A DNA stretch of 64,000 bases from Morinoia aosen (taxonomy: Eukaryota > Arthropoda > Malacostraca > Amphipoda > Talitridae), in NCBI GenBank assembly GCA_030386875.1, contig CM059576.1, positions 18,170,058 to 18,234,057 of the forward strand, in the 5' to 3' direction. Each line of letters opens with the position of its first letter. Within the stretch, counting starts at the first letter, position 1. The notes below the pieces were generated by a model. The model ran no database searches and was not told the DNA's origin. It worked only from the letters and a program-made list of their open reading frames with translations. Shown in pieces: positions 40,893 through 52,059 of this stretch. The position numbers and the translations under genes were made by a program.

Positions 40893-41722
40893 GTGCCGCC
40901 ATAGCCACACGGCTAGAGGGTTCGGTAAATCTGAAGGAGATGACAGTTGTCGATTTTGCAAATTGTAATGGCTAAAAATGGTTAATGACACCAAAATAAA
41001 CAAGTTTTCTTCTATGCACTTTTCGTCTCAAGTGAGTATTTTATTAGTTATAGCGGTAAATGACTTACCGCAACTCCAGTCTTTGAAGCGGAAAGAAATT
41101 CTTTGATCGACTGGTATGGCAATACTGCAATGGCGTATCGCTTCCAGCGCTCTGTCTTGAAAGACGAAACCAAACCTACCGCTATACCTCGTTAAATACT
41201 CATTTGACGAAAAAAGTGTATAGAAGAAAAGTTGTTTATTTCGATGTTATTACCATGTTCCAAGCAACAAAAATTCGAAAATCGATGAGTAGCTGTTTAT
41301 TCGAGCGCATTCGTCATCAATGACGAAACTAAACTTACCGCTATAAATCGTAAAATACTCATTTGAGACGAAAAGTGCACAGAAGAAAACTTGTTTATTT
41401 CGATTCAATTAATTAGGTTCAGGCACCAAAAAGTGGAAAATCGACAACTGTCATCTCCTTCAGATTTACCGAGGGTTCTGCCGCCGTGCGGGAGACCCGG
41501 GATCAAATCTTGGCGCTGGCAGTGGCAATTTTCTTTGTTGGGTATAGGAGAAAAATTCCAAGCACAATACCCAACTCTACCCAGGTGTCTGAAATGGGTA
41601 CAGGTCTTGACCGGGGGAACGCGTCCTGGCGTTAGTTATAAGGCATTTGAAAATCCAATGTACAAGGTGATATGTATCAGGCTTGATTGGAAATAAAGCA
41701 TCCGTAGATGCCTTCATTATTC
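40893..41722 (+). mobile_element. tRNA-derived SINE split by a MITE
   Basis: The head (40893-40922) with A-box-like TAGCCACACGGCTAGAG is separated from the B-box-like GGGATCAAATC (about 41490) and body (GTTGGGTATAGG, CCCAGGTGTCTGAAATGGG, GGAAATAAAGCATCCG) by a 549-bp insertion flanked by AGGGTT. It ends in an ATT-rich tail. Confidence 0.75.
40923..41471. mobile_element. 549-bp MITE inserted in the SINE
   Basis: The left end CGGTAAATCTGAAGGAGATG, then ACAGTTGTCGATTTT, is inverted at 41434-41471. The arms extend about 145 bp (TTCTATGCACTTTTCGTCTC). A third, internal arm copy lies near 41155-41300. The target duplication AGGGTT is at 40917-40922 and 41472-41477. Confidence 0.82.
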
Positions 41723-41904
41723 ATTATTATTATTTACATCATCTCCAATGACAGCCACCCGGTACCCAAGATGGCGTCCGCCATCATGAAGCCGATGTAC
41801 ACGGACATCACTACTAACGTTTATTTATAATTTTCAGTAGAAGAACTGTGGCTACCTCTCACGACCCAACCTCTTTACGTTTGTAATAGGGGGTTAGCTG
41901 CCGT

Positions 41905-42539
41905 TTCAACTATGAAATTGCGTATAAAAGGCCGTTCAGGAGCGCCGCTCGTATAACTTCAAACTTAAATAACTTAAAAACTAAGCATATGCGAGCACAT
42001 CGTCATTCATGTAAAACGTCTTAAAATCGACTATATTACCTATCTATAGCAACGAAATAATGAAAATCGTTGACAACATTAAAATAAAATTTGACTTATT
42101 AAACTCAATATTGACCAAATTTATTGTTATTTAGAGTAAATCTGTAATGCTAAACAAATTGAAAGCTATGAAAATAATTTTCAGAACTATCCCATGTAAT
42201 TGCAGTTCCTGCATTCATTTTCAAGTAAAATTATATGTTATACTTTAAGGGCTGCTGGTAGTATGACTTGACCTGAGAATTATAGCTGAAAGACACTCTG
42301 AGGATATGATTTTTAAAATTTGTTCATAATTCAGTTCATTTTATATGATTGAAGGGTTCTGTTGCATCATATGTTGAATTATAATTATTGTCTGCCAAAT
42401 TATAATGATTTCATCTGTGGGTACCTTCTATTCTATCTATCATTGACTGAACAACAGTTCACTTGAGTTGTTGAATGTTTAGAGACCATTGGGGTAAAAT
42501 TTTTTATTTGCATTGTTTGCAACCTTGATTACTTATCAT
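41905..42539. other. Repeat arm (to about 42120), then unassigned
   Basis: 41955-42120 matches 40480-40620 (AACTAAGCAT, CATTACCTATCTAT). No coding feature follows. Confidence 0.45.
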
Positions 42540-43130
42540 TTTTCAAAATAAGTTCCGGTCAATTTGGAGTTTAATGAACTCGCAGAATTTGAAAATCCTG
42601 TTCCCAAGAATCACTACAGGACTACGTTTAAAAATGTTTTACAAGAATGACATTCTGTGCTGATCCTTTATTTATGAGACATAGCAATCATTACGTTCTA
42701 ATAAGAATAACCTCATATAGTCGGTTGCTTAGCCGCCGCATTGTTGGGTCACACTTATTTTTATGGATGGACACGTCCACTTTTTTGCGGGAAAATAACA
42801 GCCTCAGTTTGGATAAGTTAAGGTAAGCTATTTTAGGTTGCTTTGTTATTTTAGGTTAGTTAACTTACCTAACCTAACATTACCTAACTTAACCTTACCC
42901 ACCGTAACGTCAGTACCGTATTAGAGCATATTTACGTCTCCATTCCTTCACTTTCAAGTACAACATTCATATAACTTTAGAGTTGAATAATTTCAAAATT
43001 GCGCATCAGCGAGCAGAATGTCATTCATGTAAAACGTTTTTAAATGTGTTCCTTTAGTGATTCTTGGGAACATAATTTTTAATTTCTGTGAGCGCATTAA
43101 ACTCCATATTGACCATAGTTCCCTCAGACA
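42540..43130. repeat. Foldback element of about 590 bp
   Basis: GTTCCCAAGAATCACTA and TTTAAAAATGTTTTACAAGA at 42600-42650 recur inverted at 43030-43075 (AAACGTTTTTAAATG, then TAGTGATTCTTGGGAAC). The TAACCTAACC-type motif lies in the loop (42860-42890). Confidence 0.7.
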
Positions 43131-43479
43131 AAAAATTATTTTGTGCCCTAAGGCTCATTTTGTATTGAAACATTCAAATGAATTAAAATCTGTTATATTA
43201 TCCTGAATTACTTAGTCAATAATTTGAAAAGAATATTTTTTGTGGATGTGAAGGTAAAGCTACAAGTAGCTCATGTCAACTGAAGTAAGCGTGCTACGTT
43301 AATCAATTTTGCTGCATTTGAATAACTGTACTTAATTTTTATTTTACAACACTTTGAAAAAATATATGAAACACAATTTTATACATTGTATTTTATAATT
43401 ATAATAATTTTTAGCTATTTTTTAATTACTCTGTTTTCTGAAGGATGTTCAAGTTATATCTCATAGCAATATTAATTGA
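43131..43479. other. No gene recognised
   Basis: AT-rich sequence upstream of the prefoldin exons. The first prefoldin exon was sought here and not found. Confidence 0.4.
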
Positions 43480-43850
43480 CTTTAGCCCCTCTCAGGGGGA
43501 TACAACTAGTGTAACTATGGGAATGAATTAGTGTTCCGAGGGGGACCATGTGTGGGCACGAGCTAAAGGTTAGGTAGGCTTTCTTTTTGTTAAAATAATA
43601 TAGGTTTTTGTTTTGTTACGGACCATCTTTTTTTTGGTTTACTGCTGTCCTGTTTTTTCAGCACCTACTACTTCTTCTTCAACTTTGATCATGTTTCATG
43701 AACTTTTTTCTCATCTTACCGTTTCTATGCGTTTTCTGCATAGATTCTGCGTTCCCTTAACTCCATACTATATGGTGCCTTCTTCCTTCCTCTCTTTGGA
43801 TCTCATTTGTTGAGGATAGGGAGGCCTAAACTAACTAATAATCTAATTGA
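43480..43850 (+). repeat. Repeat R1 copy
   Basis: CTCTCAGGGGGATACAACTA, GTTACGGACCATC, TTTTTCAGCACCTACTACTTC, CTGCATAGATTCTGCG and the ACTAACTAATAATCTAAT tail. Confidence 0.85.
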
Positions 43851-44069
43851 ATTTAGCCTAAAAGAACTATCCTGAAATTTTCATTGTTTTGTGGGAAATG
43901 AAACATTAAAATGTCTAAAATATTTGATGCAGTGTAACAATTTTTGAGTTTAATTTAACTGCATTTGGTGATAAAATATCTTATATATAGATTCATGCAT
44001 TGGGTGTATCGGTGAGTGAGTTGTGTTAAAATACTGTTCATGTTTTTATAACTTATTTTCATTTCACAG

Positions 44070-44191
44070 GAAGGTGTTGAAGAGTTCATGAGCAAAAAAT
44101 CTGATGGTGCAGAAGAAGTGATCAGGCGCCTTGATGAGCAGCTCAGCAACTATCGCTGCATGGAGTCGCACCTCACTGCCACTCGCTTGAA
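44070..44191 (+). CDS. VBP1: Prefoldin subunit 3, exon A
   Basis: The acceptor is TTTTCATTTCACAG (to 44069). Frame 0 from the first base gives a helix-forming stretch, EEVIRRLDEQLSNYRCMESH, matching the N-terminal coiled-coil helix of prefoldin subunit 3 (LDEQ..KY..ME in the family). The donor AA/GTGGGT at 44192 leaves two bases, which join with G from exon B to make Lys, in register with homologues. Prefoldin is a cytosolic hexamer that hands unfolded actin and tubulin to the chaperonin CCT; subunit 3 is one of its two alpha-type subunits. The preceding exon (the part with GIPEAVF in relatives) was not located. R1 lies 220 bp upstream. Confidence 0.85.
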
Positions 44192-44649
44192 GTGGGTCTA
44201 TTATTTTATAGTAAAGATTTAAAAGAAGCACATTTGTGTAGAGCATATTTATTTTATGTCAACTATGTCCGTATTAGTTGAAGTAGTATCCTATTTTTTG
44301 ACTAAATCAAAAAAGCGCTCTTATGCCCAATGTAAAATTTTCTCTTGCTTATTGGTGAGGACACAAGTGTTTTGTATCAAAGTTCATCATTAGAGTTTGT
44401 TGCTCATTAGGCAAGACAAAAGATGGGTTTTTGTAAAAAGTGCTACTCTAATATATGTAATGCTATGCATCTAATTTCATTAGTGTAATTAAGATGTCTT
44501 AATGTTTTTGATGTAAGCCAACTTGCCAAAGTAATACTTTTCCCTTCTCCAGCATGCATTGAATGTAGGTGGGATATATTGTTAATTGCCATTCAGAAAG
44601 TTTAAAACTTTCCTCTTTGGTTATAATCTCTTGTTCTTCATACACCCGG

Positions 44650-44873
44650 CGCTGGTGGCGATTTTCTCTGTTGGGTATAGGGGAAAAATTCCAAGCACAA
44701 TACCCCAATCTACCCAGGTGTCTGAAATGGGTACCGGTCTTGACCGGGGGAAAGCGTAATGGCGTCCTGGCGTTAGTTATAAGGCATTTGAAAATCCAAT
44801 GTATAAGGTGATATGTATCAGGCTTGAAATTGGAAATAAAGCATCCGTAGATGCCTTCATTATTATTATTATG
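44650..44873 (+). mobile_element. 5'-truncated SINE in prefoldin intron
   Basis: It starts GGCGCTGGTGGCGATTTTCT without the tRNA-like head. It continues through GTTGGGTATAGGGG, CCCAGGTGTCTGAAATGGG and GGAAATAAAGCATCCGTAGA to an ATT tail. Confidence 0.85.
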
Positions 44874-45006
44874 CACTAAAATCATATGTGCAGTATTTAA
44901 TTTTTCCAACACTATTTGTCAAGAAATGTTTAGAATTTATGTTTCATGAAGTGAATATTTTTGACATCTGCAGAAATATTCACTTGTCCATTATTTATTG
45001 GTGCAG

Positions 45007-45180
45007 GCTGAAGCACCAGGTGCCAGACATCAAAAGCTGACTGCAGATCTGCAGATCATAGAAGAAATGAAGGCTCGACAAGACAGCATGGAGGATCTGG
45101 AAACTCAATTCCTGCTGTCTGACAAACTCTATGTTGAAGGTACCATTCCTCCTTCCAACAAAGTCTGCTTATGGCTTGGG
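45007..45180 (+). pseudogene. VBP1: Prefoldin subunit 3, exon B, disrupted
   Basis: The acceptor is TTATTGGTGCAG (to 45006) and the donor GGG/GTTAGT (45181). In the phase set by exon A it reads LKHQVPDIKS, then TGA at 45038. Immediately afterwards CTGCAGAT is present twice in tandem (45041-45048, 45049-45056), shifting the frame. Downstream in the shifted frame the family signature returns: QIIEEMKARQDSMEDLETQF, LLSDKLYVEGTIPPSNK, VCLWLG, i.e. the end of helix 1 and the beta-hairpin region. So the exon has both a stop and a frameshift. Using a GT four bases downstream in exon A (GTGG/GTCTAT at 44196) would restore frame but replace about 14 conserved residues. It is a pseudogene, a defective allele or an assembly error. 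Confidence 0.85.
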
Positions 45181-45589
45181 GTTAGTGAAACTGGACTAAG
45201 TTCAACTGCTGTAAGAAATTAGGAGAAGTTAAAAGGTGAAAGATTTTAATCACATTGTTTCTTTTAATGACATTACGTTTGGGTAGGGAGGAATTTATTT
45301 TCATTTGTATTTCAGTTTGAAATAAGAGCAAAGCAGAAAAGTTTGATTATGTATTTGTATTTTTCTTTTTAATTGTAGATGATTTTTGTTAAACCTATTT
45401 TCTTAGGTGGGTTGTAATATCTGTCATTTTTATGCAGAAGCTTTGTACTTTGTAGTATGCTGCTCATGTGTTTGCTTCATTGCTACTGCCTTTACATTTA
45501 ATTACTTGAAGCAGCTTGTGCCATAATTTTGGGTGTATCTGTGCCATAGTTAGATCAATATAACCAGTGCGCCCTCTCATGGAAGAACA

Positions 45590-45735
45590 ACTTTTGCATC
45601 TATAGGAATTAGTACTGCCAGGGGTGAGATGTGAGGATCCAAGCTGAAGATTAGGTAGGTATTCCTTTGGTTGATGTAGAAAAATTTTTGTTTTGTCGTA
45701 GGCAATTTTTTTTTGTTCACTGGTGTCTAATTTTT
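45590..45735 (+). repeat. Partial R1 copy (5' part)
   Basis: ATAGGAATTAGTACTGCCAG, AAGATTAGGTAGG and TTTTGTCGTAGGCAATTTTT resemble the first 150 bp of R1. Confidence 0.6.
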
Positions 45736-46390
45736 CATGTTATCTAATCAAACCAGTGTACATAATTATTGTGTATATTTTACTGGCGGTTTTACCCCTT
45801 TTTGTGAAAGCTTAAAATATCTAGTCAGACTGACTGAAAACTCTCCAGTAGTATGAGCAATTTCTAAGCTCTGCTAAAGGTATATATGCATAAGTGCCTC
45901 TTCCTATCAATATATGAAACCTCTTGAATTACTATGTCTATCCCCTTTTCTGAAAGGAAACTGCAATCTCAGCTGCAATAATTACATCTATGAGTGTGTT
46001 TTGCAGATAACGAGTGTTGACTGCAATACTGTAAGATCCTTGCATCAGTGCCTATTTCGTTGTATTCTCTTTTCTGGTCATTTGGAGAACCCAGTGTACT
46101 AACCAAGTAATTCGTTATGTGTGATTGCTTACTTCATTTCATCAGTTCAGTTATTGAACGCAAATTTTTGCATCTCTTCCAATTCCATTGATAGATCGAA
46201 GTCTACCAACATAGACATTGATTTTCTGCATTTTTTTAATGCTTTAGTTCAAACTGCTACAGCAAAATTCCTCTGCTTTGATGCTTTGTTACTGATATAT
46301 GTATCTCTTGGTTAATTGTAGAAAACTTATTAATTGAACTTCAACCCATGGTTTTAACCTAAATAATACAGTGATGACTCATGTGTGCAG

Positions 46391-46503
46391 GCGAATATGA
46401 TGCTAGAGTATGACCTGGACGCAGCAGAGGTACTGCTCAACAAGAACCTCAGCAACGCGAACACCGAGCTCACCCAGGTCGTTTCGGACCTTGATTTTCT
46501 TAG
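46391..46503 (+). CDS. VBP1: Prefoldin subunit 3, exon C
   Basis: The acceptor is ACTCATGTGTGCAG (to 46390) and the donor TTAG/GTGAGG (46504). It is in phase 0 with exon B and encodes ANMMLEYDLDAAEVLLNKNL, then SNANTELTQVVSDLDFLR, matching the alpha-subunit C-terminal helix start (LEY...A..LL..NL...LDFLR in relatives). The exon itself is intact. The final exon (with TTTEVNMARVYNW in relatives) was not found in the remaining 17 kb, so it may be lost or highly eroded. Confidence 0.88.
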
Positions 46504-46747
46504 GTGAGGTTTAGTAGATTTTCATGTTGCTACACAACTGCATATTCTAAGTTCTATAGAATGTTTAAAAAAATGTATGTATATACGTTATGTTCTAAAA
46601 TGCTCTTCTGTCATGGTTTTTCTGTCAAAAAAAGAATACTGTAAAAATTTGGTGAAATTGCCCGTTACTGGCACAATCAGGAATACGACTGTTTTCTTGC
46701 GTTTTCACGACGTGCTTATCTCGACATGTGTTTGTGGCCATACCTAA

Positions 46748-46938
46748 TCTTTTATTTCATCATTAAAGAGCTGCAGACTCCATTCAGCAGCTACCGAGAA
46801 TTCACATTCGATTAGGAGTTTTGGTACGGCCCAAAACATATGTTTTTGGCCGTAGGTAATCATCTACTCGAATGTCACTTCTCTGTAGCCACTGAATGGA
46901 GTCTGCAGCTCTCTAATGGTGAAATAAAATTAGTGATT
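46748..46938. mobile_element. 190-bp foldback MITE
   Basis: TTTATTTCATCATTAAAGAG, then CTGCAGACTCCATTCAG, is inverted as CTGAATGGAGTCTGCAGCTC, then TCTAATGGTGAAATAAAA. It lies directly after prefoldin exon C. Confidence 0.85.
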
Positions 46939-47214
46939 GGAGATCATTTCAGATATCGTAACCCTAGTAAGATGTATGTTCCCCCAACAAATAACTAAGA
47001 TCTCAATCAAGACAAAGATCATCTGGAAAGGTTAGAATATTTATCCCTCTTCAGAAAACCATTTCAATAAAGTTTCGTTACTGAGGTTTTTTGCTCGTGT
47101 CTTTACGAGTGGTGAATTGATCGTTTTCTTCATTCAAACTTAGCTCAGGATGTAGCTTCTGTTTTCAAGCTTTTAAAAAAATTTCAATTGTGGGACTAAA
47201 CTGTCTTTCCCCGC

Positions 47215-47715
47215 CTCAGATATGTGAGGTCCCGAGATGAGAGGTAGGCTTTTTTGTATTGAAATAAAACTATTTTTTTTGTTGTAATAGATCATCGTTT
47301 TCTGTTTACTGCTGTCCTGTTTTGAGTTATGTAGTCATTCTTAGCTCACAGTTTCTAAGCCTTAGAGACCCTGTGTGGGAACGTACGCTAGTTTCCGTGC
47401 AACTTCATACTACATGGTTCCTTCCTCTCTTTGAAACATTTTGTTGTGGTTAGAGAGGCTCAAGCGGTGCTACTATAGCGTGAGGTCTATTGCCATATAT
47501 CGCCTACCCAGGTACAGTTTGAGATGTACTAATTGTTTTTAGCCAAATCAAATGTATGAGAATTGGTAATATTCATTAGTAACCTAACCTCACGCTATAG
47601 TATTAGATAGAGGTAGACCTCACGCTATAGCACTAGCTAGAGTTAGATCTCATGCTGTAGTGTTGTAGGCCTCACGCTATAGCAACGCCTGCTTAAACTA
47701 ACTTAAAACCGATTA
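47215..47715 (+). repeat. R1 copy interrupted by a small TIR element
   Basis: R1 starts at GATATGTGAGGTCCCGAG and is broken after GAGAGGCT. It resumes at TTAAACTAACTTAAAACC (47692) after a 228-bp insertion. Confidence 0.7.
47465..47692. mobile_element. Small TIR element with CTCACGCTATAG repeats
   Basis: The left end GCGGTGCTACTATAGCGTGA and right end (complement) GCAGGCGTTGCTATAGCGTG are inverted. Inside, CCTCACGCTATAG occurs three to four times. It sits in the R1 3' tail. Confidence 0.65.
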
Positions 47716-48978
47716 ATCTTGCCCACCTCAGGACGCAGTGCACCACCACCAAGGTTGTTGTTGTTTTGCCCCGACGGCCGCTCGAAGGGGTCCGCCGCGG
47801 CCAGGGCCGCCCCAGACCGGGCCCGGCCCGAGGCGAAGAGGGGTGTGGTTATATGGGCCTCTGGAAGACGCCCGCGTCGTGCAGAAACCTCAAAACGTCC
47901 GCGGGGCGAGTCCAGAGGTGCTCCAGTGCATGTATCTGGTGTGTGTATCGGTGTGCGTGTAGGGCGGGACAGTGTAGGAGGACATGCGGAAGATCGCCCA
48001 CGTTGGCATGACACCAGACGCAGCTGTCGTCCTCCGCAAGTCCTATTCTGTGCATGTATGAGGGGAGTGAAGTGTGGTGCCCGCACCGCAGCCGCGCCAG
48101 GTGGACTCGATCCTGCCGGGGGAGGGATTCCGTCGAGGGGACGGGGGGGGGGGGTCTCACTCCGAGGAGGGAGTTAAGGGGTAGGGCAGCGAGGGCGCGT
48201 GAGGTGAACTGTGTGTGTATGTGTGTACGTAGTGAGGTGTCAGGGGGGCAGGGAGGGAGGGAGTCGTATAGTGTTTTGAGGTGTGTGGCCGGGGTGGTGT
48301 GTAATGTTCGTTGGGTTGGCCGGGGTTGTTGCATGTAGTGTAGCGGGTGGGCAGGGTCTTGTGTGGAGGTGTAGAAGTTTGTCCCTAGCGTGTTCATGTG
48401 GTCAAGGAGGGGGAGGACAAGGGCTTCTTCGTGTAGGTGTGCTATAGGGGTCGATCGTGTACAGCCCGTGGCAATGCGCAACGCTGTGTTTTGTGTGGAC
48501 TGTAGTTTCTGTAAGTGAGTGCGAGCAGTGTCTGCGTACCAAGATGTGTGTGCGTAAGTGAGGATGGGTCTGATGAACTGTTTGTATACTGTTGTTATGT
48601 CTTCCTTGGAGTGGCCGTATGTAGTATGTGTTAGTGCTCGGAGGACGTTCAGCCTAGTGTTGCATTTAGTGTTGATATTGTTAGTGTGTGGGCTGAACGT
48701 AAAACCTCTGTCATATGTAACTCCAAGGATTTTGGGTGTGTCTGTGTAGGGGATGGGGGTGTTGTTTAATGTGACGTGGGGATGGATGTTGTATTCTCTA
48801 TTATAAGGTGTGATGAGTGTGAGTGAGGATTTGTTTGCGGAGACCTTGAGTCTGTTTGTTTCTAGCCAGTTCTCTATTATGTGGATGTAATCTTGTAGTT
48901 GAGTGGCGGCGGTCTCGTGTTTAGGGTGTAGGGAGAAGATGGTTAGGTCGTCTGCGTATGTGAGGAGGTGTGTTTGTT
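47716..48978 (-). mobile_element. 5'-truncated GC-rich LINE fragment
   Basis: Minus strand. It holds the RT catalytic block to the ORF end, plus a GC-rich 3' end. The break at 48978 next to an R1 sequence also lacking its first part suggests 5' truncation at insertion into R1. Its G+C content is much higher than that of the neighbouring DNA. Confidence 0.75.
47849..48970 (-). pseudogene. LINE reverse transcriptase, C-terminal part
   Basis: Minus strand from 48970: LLTYADDLTIFS (catalytic YADD), then thumb-region blocks (KILGVTYDRGFTFSPH, IRPILTYAHTSWYAD, QNTALRIATGCTRS). From 48481 a frame of 210 aa ends with LPRQDRVHLARLRCGH and a Cys/His knuckle (CVWCHANVGDLPHVLLHC). The domain order fits Jockey/I-type non-LTR elements; the clade is not resolved. 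Fingers, palm N-terminus and endonuclease are absent. Confidence 0.78.
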
Positions 48979-49257
48979 AAAACACACTTTCTTTTTGTTA
49001 AAATAGAATAGGTTTTTGTTTTGTTACGGACCATCTTTTTTCGGTTCACTGCTGTTCTGTTGTTCAGCACCTACTACTTTCTTCTTCAACTATTTCTTGT
49101 TTCATGATCTTCTTTCTTAGCTTTCTGTTTCTGTGCCTTTTCTGCATAGATTCCGCGTTTCCTTAACTCCATACTAAATGGTGCCTTCTTCCTTCCTCTC
49201 TTAGATAGCCTTTGTTGCGGATAGGGAGGAACTAACTAATAATCTAATCTAATCATT
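48979..49257 (+). repeat. R1 copy, 5'-truncated
   Basis: CTTTCTTTTTGTTAAAATAG, GTTACGGACCATC, TTCAGCACCTACTACTTTC, CTGCATAGATTCCGCG and the TAATCTAATCTAAT tail. Confidence 0.85.
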
Positions 49258-50119
49258 GGACGACTAATTTGCTGTGGCGGTTGCAATGCGTGAGTCTTTT
49301 TTTTTTGTAGTACCACGTGTTAGACACAATTGTGTCAAGATGGGTAGATTGCAAGTTTGATTTAAAGTCTTAGGTTAGCTATACTTGACCTCAAGAATTA
49401 TAGAACTGTGAGAAATTGCGTTGAGATTTCCTCCTTTAGTATCGGTTGTGCGCAGCGTTCGTTTTCCTCCATCACAGTTGAATGGAACGACCTCATTGCT
49501 AGCTTACCGTAGTACATATTTGACGGAGATGTTTGACGGCATTTCTCGTTCCTCGTGTGACGAATGTTTAGGCAAGGCTTCATTAAATTGTGCAAGAAGA
49601 TTGGGTGAGGATGTTAAATTTTACACCCTAACTAATAGTCATGTCCGAGAACCACATGCTCCCTGTTGAGTTCATTCTCACTTCAGATATATGAGCATTA
49701 AGATCATCATTGTCACAGGACATTAGGGCAGTAAAGCAGGTACGTTTTATCTTCGTCTAATGTCCTGTATCAGGATGGAGCTTCATTCTTTCACATTTAA
49801 AACTTATTTATTTGCTCATAAGAAACCAAAACACGCTCTTGGCTTAAATTCTCAGGTTTCTGACGTGCAAATTATTGAATGGTAAATACTAATGTGAATT
49901 TACTGAAAAATAGTGGCGTAACATGAAATTCTTTTATATATAGTGATCATAATGTGTATTTTACATTTCAAGCGTCTGGTTATAGCTGAAGTCTTATAAT
50001 TTGTTATGTCCAACAGGGAAGGAAATGAGATTTGATATTTCTAAGCGGTCACAGGAGGAAATATAAGTGTGGCCAACCTGTTGTCTGATTGGGGACTTAT
50101 TCATAAAGTATGACTAAAG
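49258..50119. other. No gene recognised
   Basis: Overlapping ORFs 49421-49669 (+) and 49398-49595 (-) carry no known domain. Prefoldin's last exon was sought here without success. Confidence 0.4.
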
Positions 50120-50470
50120 TATTGTATCTATGGGAATTAGCGCTCCCAGGGGAAAAATGTGAGGGCCCGAGCTGTGAGTTAGGGAGGCCTTCTTTTCGTT
50201 GAAATAAAATGTTTTTTGTTATGTCAAGGACCACCTTTTTTCGGTTCACTACTGTCCCGTTTTTCAGCACCTCTGACTTTCTTCTTCAACTTTTATCTTG
50301 TTTCATGAACTTCTTTCTCATCTTACTGTTTCTATGCCCTTTCTGCATAGATTCCTCATTCTCTTATCTCCATACTAAATGGTGCCTTCCTCCTTCCTCT
50401 CTTCGATACGCTCTATTTTTGTAGCGGTTAGGGAGGCTTAAACTAACTTATAATCTAATCTAATCTGTGT
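50120..50470 (+). repeat. Repeat R1 copy, full length
   Basis: ATCTATGGGAATTAGCGCTC, GAGCTGTGAGTTAGGGAGGC, ACTACTGTCCCGTTTTTCAG, CTGCATAGATTCC and a TAATCTAATCTAAT tail. Confidence 0.9.
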
Positions 50471-50781
50471 AACGAATGGGGGTGAAGTTCTGGAGAATTG
50501 TTGTGGCCCGACGAAAGGAGGGCATACTTTATGTGTTGAAGTCGGACATGAGTTTTGTTGTTTTGGGGAAAAGTGTATTGTATTGAGTGGTTTCGCACTT
50601 GACTGAGTATGATGGAATATGCGAGCAATAACATAATTGAAGTAATTTGAATAGATAGCGGAGAGAAAGATGGAAGGCACTGATGACTTCAGCGTACCAC
50701 CTTACAACAGCAGAGCAACTTTGGTAGCAATGCCCAAAGCGACGACTAAAGAGCTATAACCGAAGTTGTCGGTAACTGAGT

Positions 50782-50784
50782 TTA

Positions 50785-50822
<38 letters not shown>
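50782..50822. repeat. ATT microsatellite
   Basis: About 12 ATT triplets in a row. Confidence 0.95.
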
Positions 50823-52059
50823 ATTAACCGGAGCAAGTTTCATATTATAGGATGTGTGCCGTATATGTATATGTATATTAAATAATTCAAGTGCGTAGTG
50901 TTCAATATTTAATTGCTACAATAATGTATTCATCGAATAAATATGGATGTAAGGCTACTTTTGCCATGTAGTCTAGGCCAAATGCATGTTTTACTGTATT
51001 GAGGGATTTTCACGGGGAAAAGTGTAGCTGCTGGAATGACTACAGCAATACTCCCAATATTCCTGTGGTTACTCAGAGCAGCTACACTTATAGTTCAACG
51101 ATGCTCGTTATTCAAATTTTCAACTATTAACACGTACATCATGGATACCGAGCAATTCGAAAATTAACTAATCTTGAAAACACATTTTTTATAACGCAAT
51201 TTGATGTAACGGTGATTATTCAAAAATCATCTGAACAAATCGATAGGTAAGAGTAAAAGAGCACAGCAGAATATGGAAAAGGTGCAAGAGAAAGATTTGT
51301 ACTTCGGGAGCCTATTCTTATAATTTGATTTTATACGAGGCCTCCAATATATGTGTATATATATAGTCTAAAATAAATGTCCATTAAAGATGATGGACAT
51401 TGTAAAATAACTAATCCTGCTTCCTATGTATATCGTTCAAGTATTCTAAAAGAATAGAAGACTTTCTTGAAGCGGAAAGCATTGTTTGCAAGAGTAATTT
51501 TATCCCGTGTTTTATTTACGTTGAAAAACGATGACCTCAGGGTTTCGTTCTGAAATATAAAGTAACATTATGAGGACTTTCATTTGATTTATCCTTTTAA
51601 CACTCAAGAAGAAAAATTAGAATTTGAGAATTACAATGAGTATGCAAGTCGCAAACGGAGCTTTGTATTGATAAATATGAAACTTTTGCCCAGTGTGCAC
51701 ACAAATTTTAATTATTACGTGGCTATTAAGCATTGCATACGAGATTATCAAAGTTTTTCAGTATCATAGTTTCCATATTATTTAAAAAATTTTCAATACG
51801 TATGTGCGGAAATCCGGCAGTTCCTGCCATGGTGCAATCATACGTACGGCAGCCTGAGCATCGCTGCCGCGAGTGACGTGTGAATCACGTGGAATGGGGT
51901 CGGTGACGTATCAGCTCAAACGTCTCCTATTGGCTGGCTTGTCTAACGGTTTCGAGCAGCTGTCCCCTTTGAAGTGGACTTACCTGTCTTCTGTATACCG
52001 TGGCTTAGTCTAATCCATTTCCAATGCGTTAGTCCGATGTAGCACGACCCAATATTTCA
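50823..52059. other. No gene recognised
   Basis: A TGTCCATTAAAGATGATGGACA hairpin lies near 51380-51402. The + ORF 51584-51769 has no domain. Confidence 0.4.

Larger units (their letters stand above)
40785..41900. mobile_element. Outer inverted-repeat element with nested insertions
   Basis: The left end AGCTAACCCCCTATTACAAA, then CGTAAAGAGGTTGGGT, is repeated in inverse orientation at 41835-41900 (ACCCAACCTCTTTACG, then TTTGTAATAGGGGGTTAGCT). The similarity of the arms reaches about 110 bp. It contains a SINE, which in turn contains another MITE. Confidence 0.75.
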
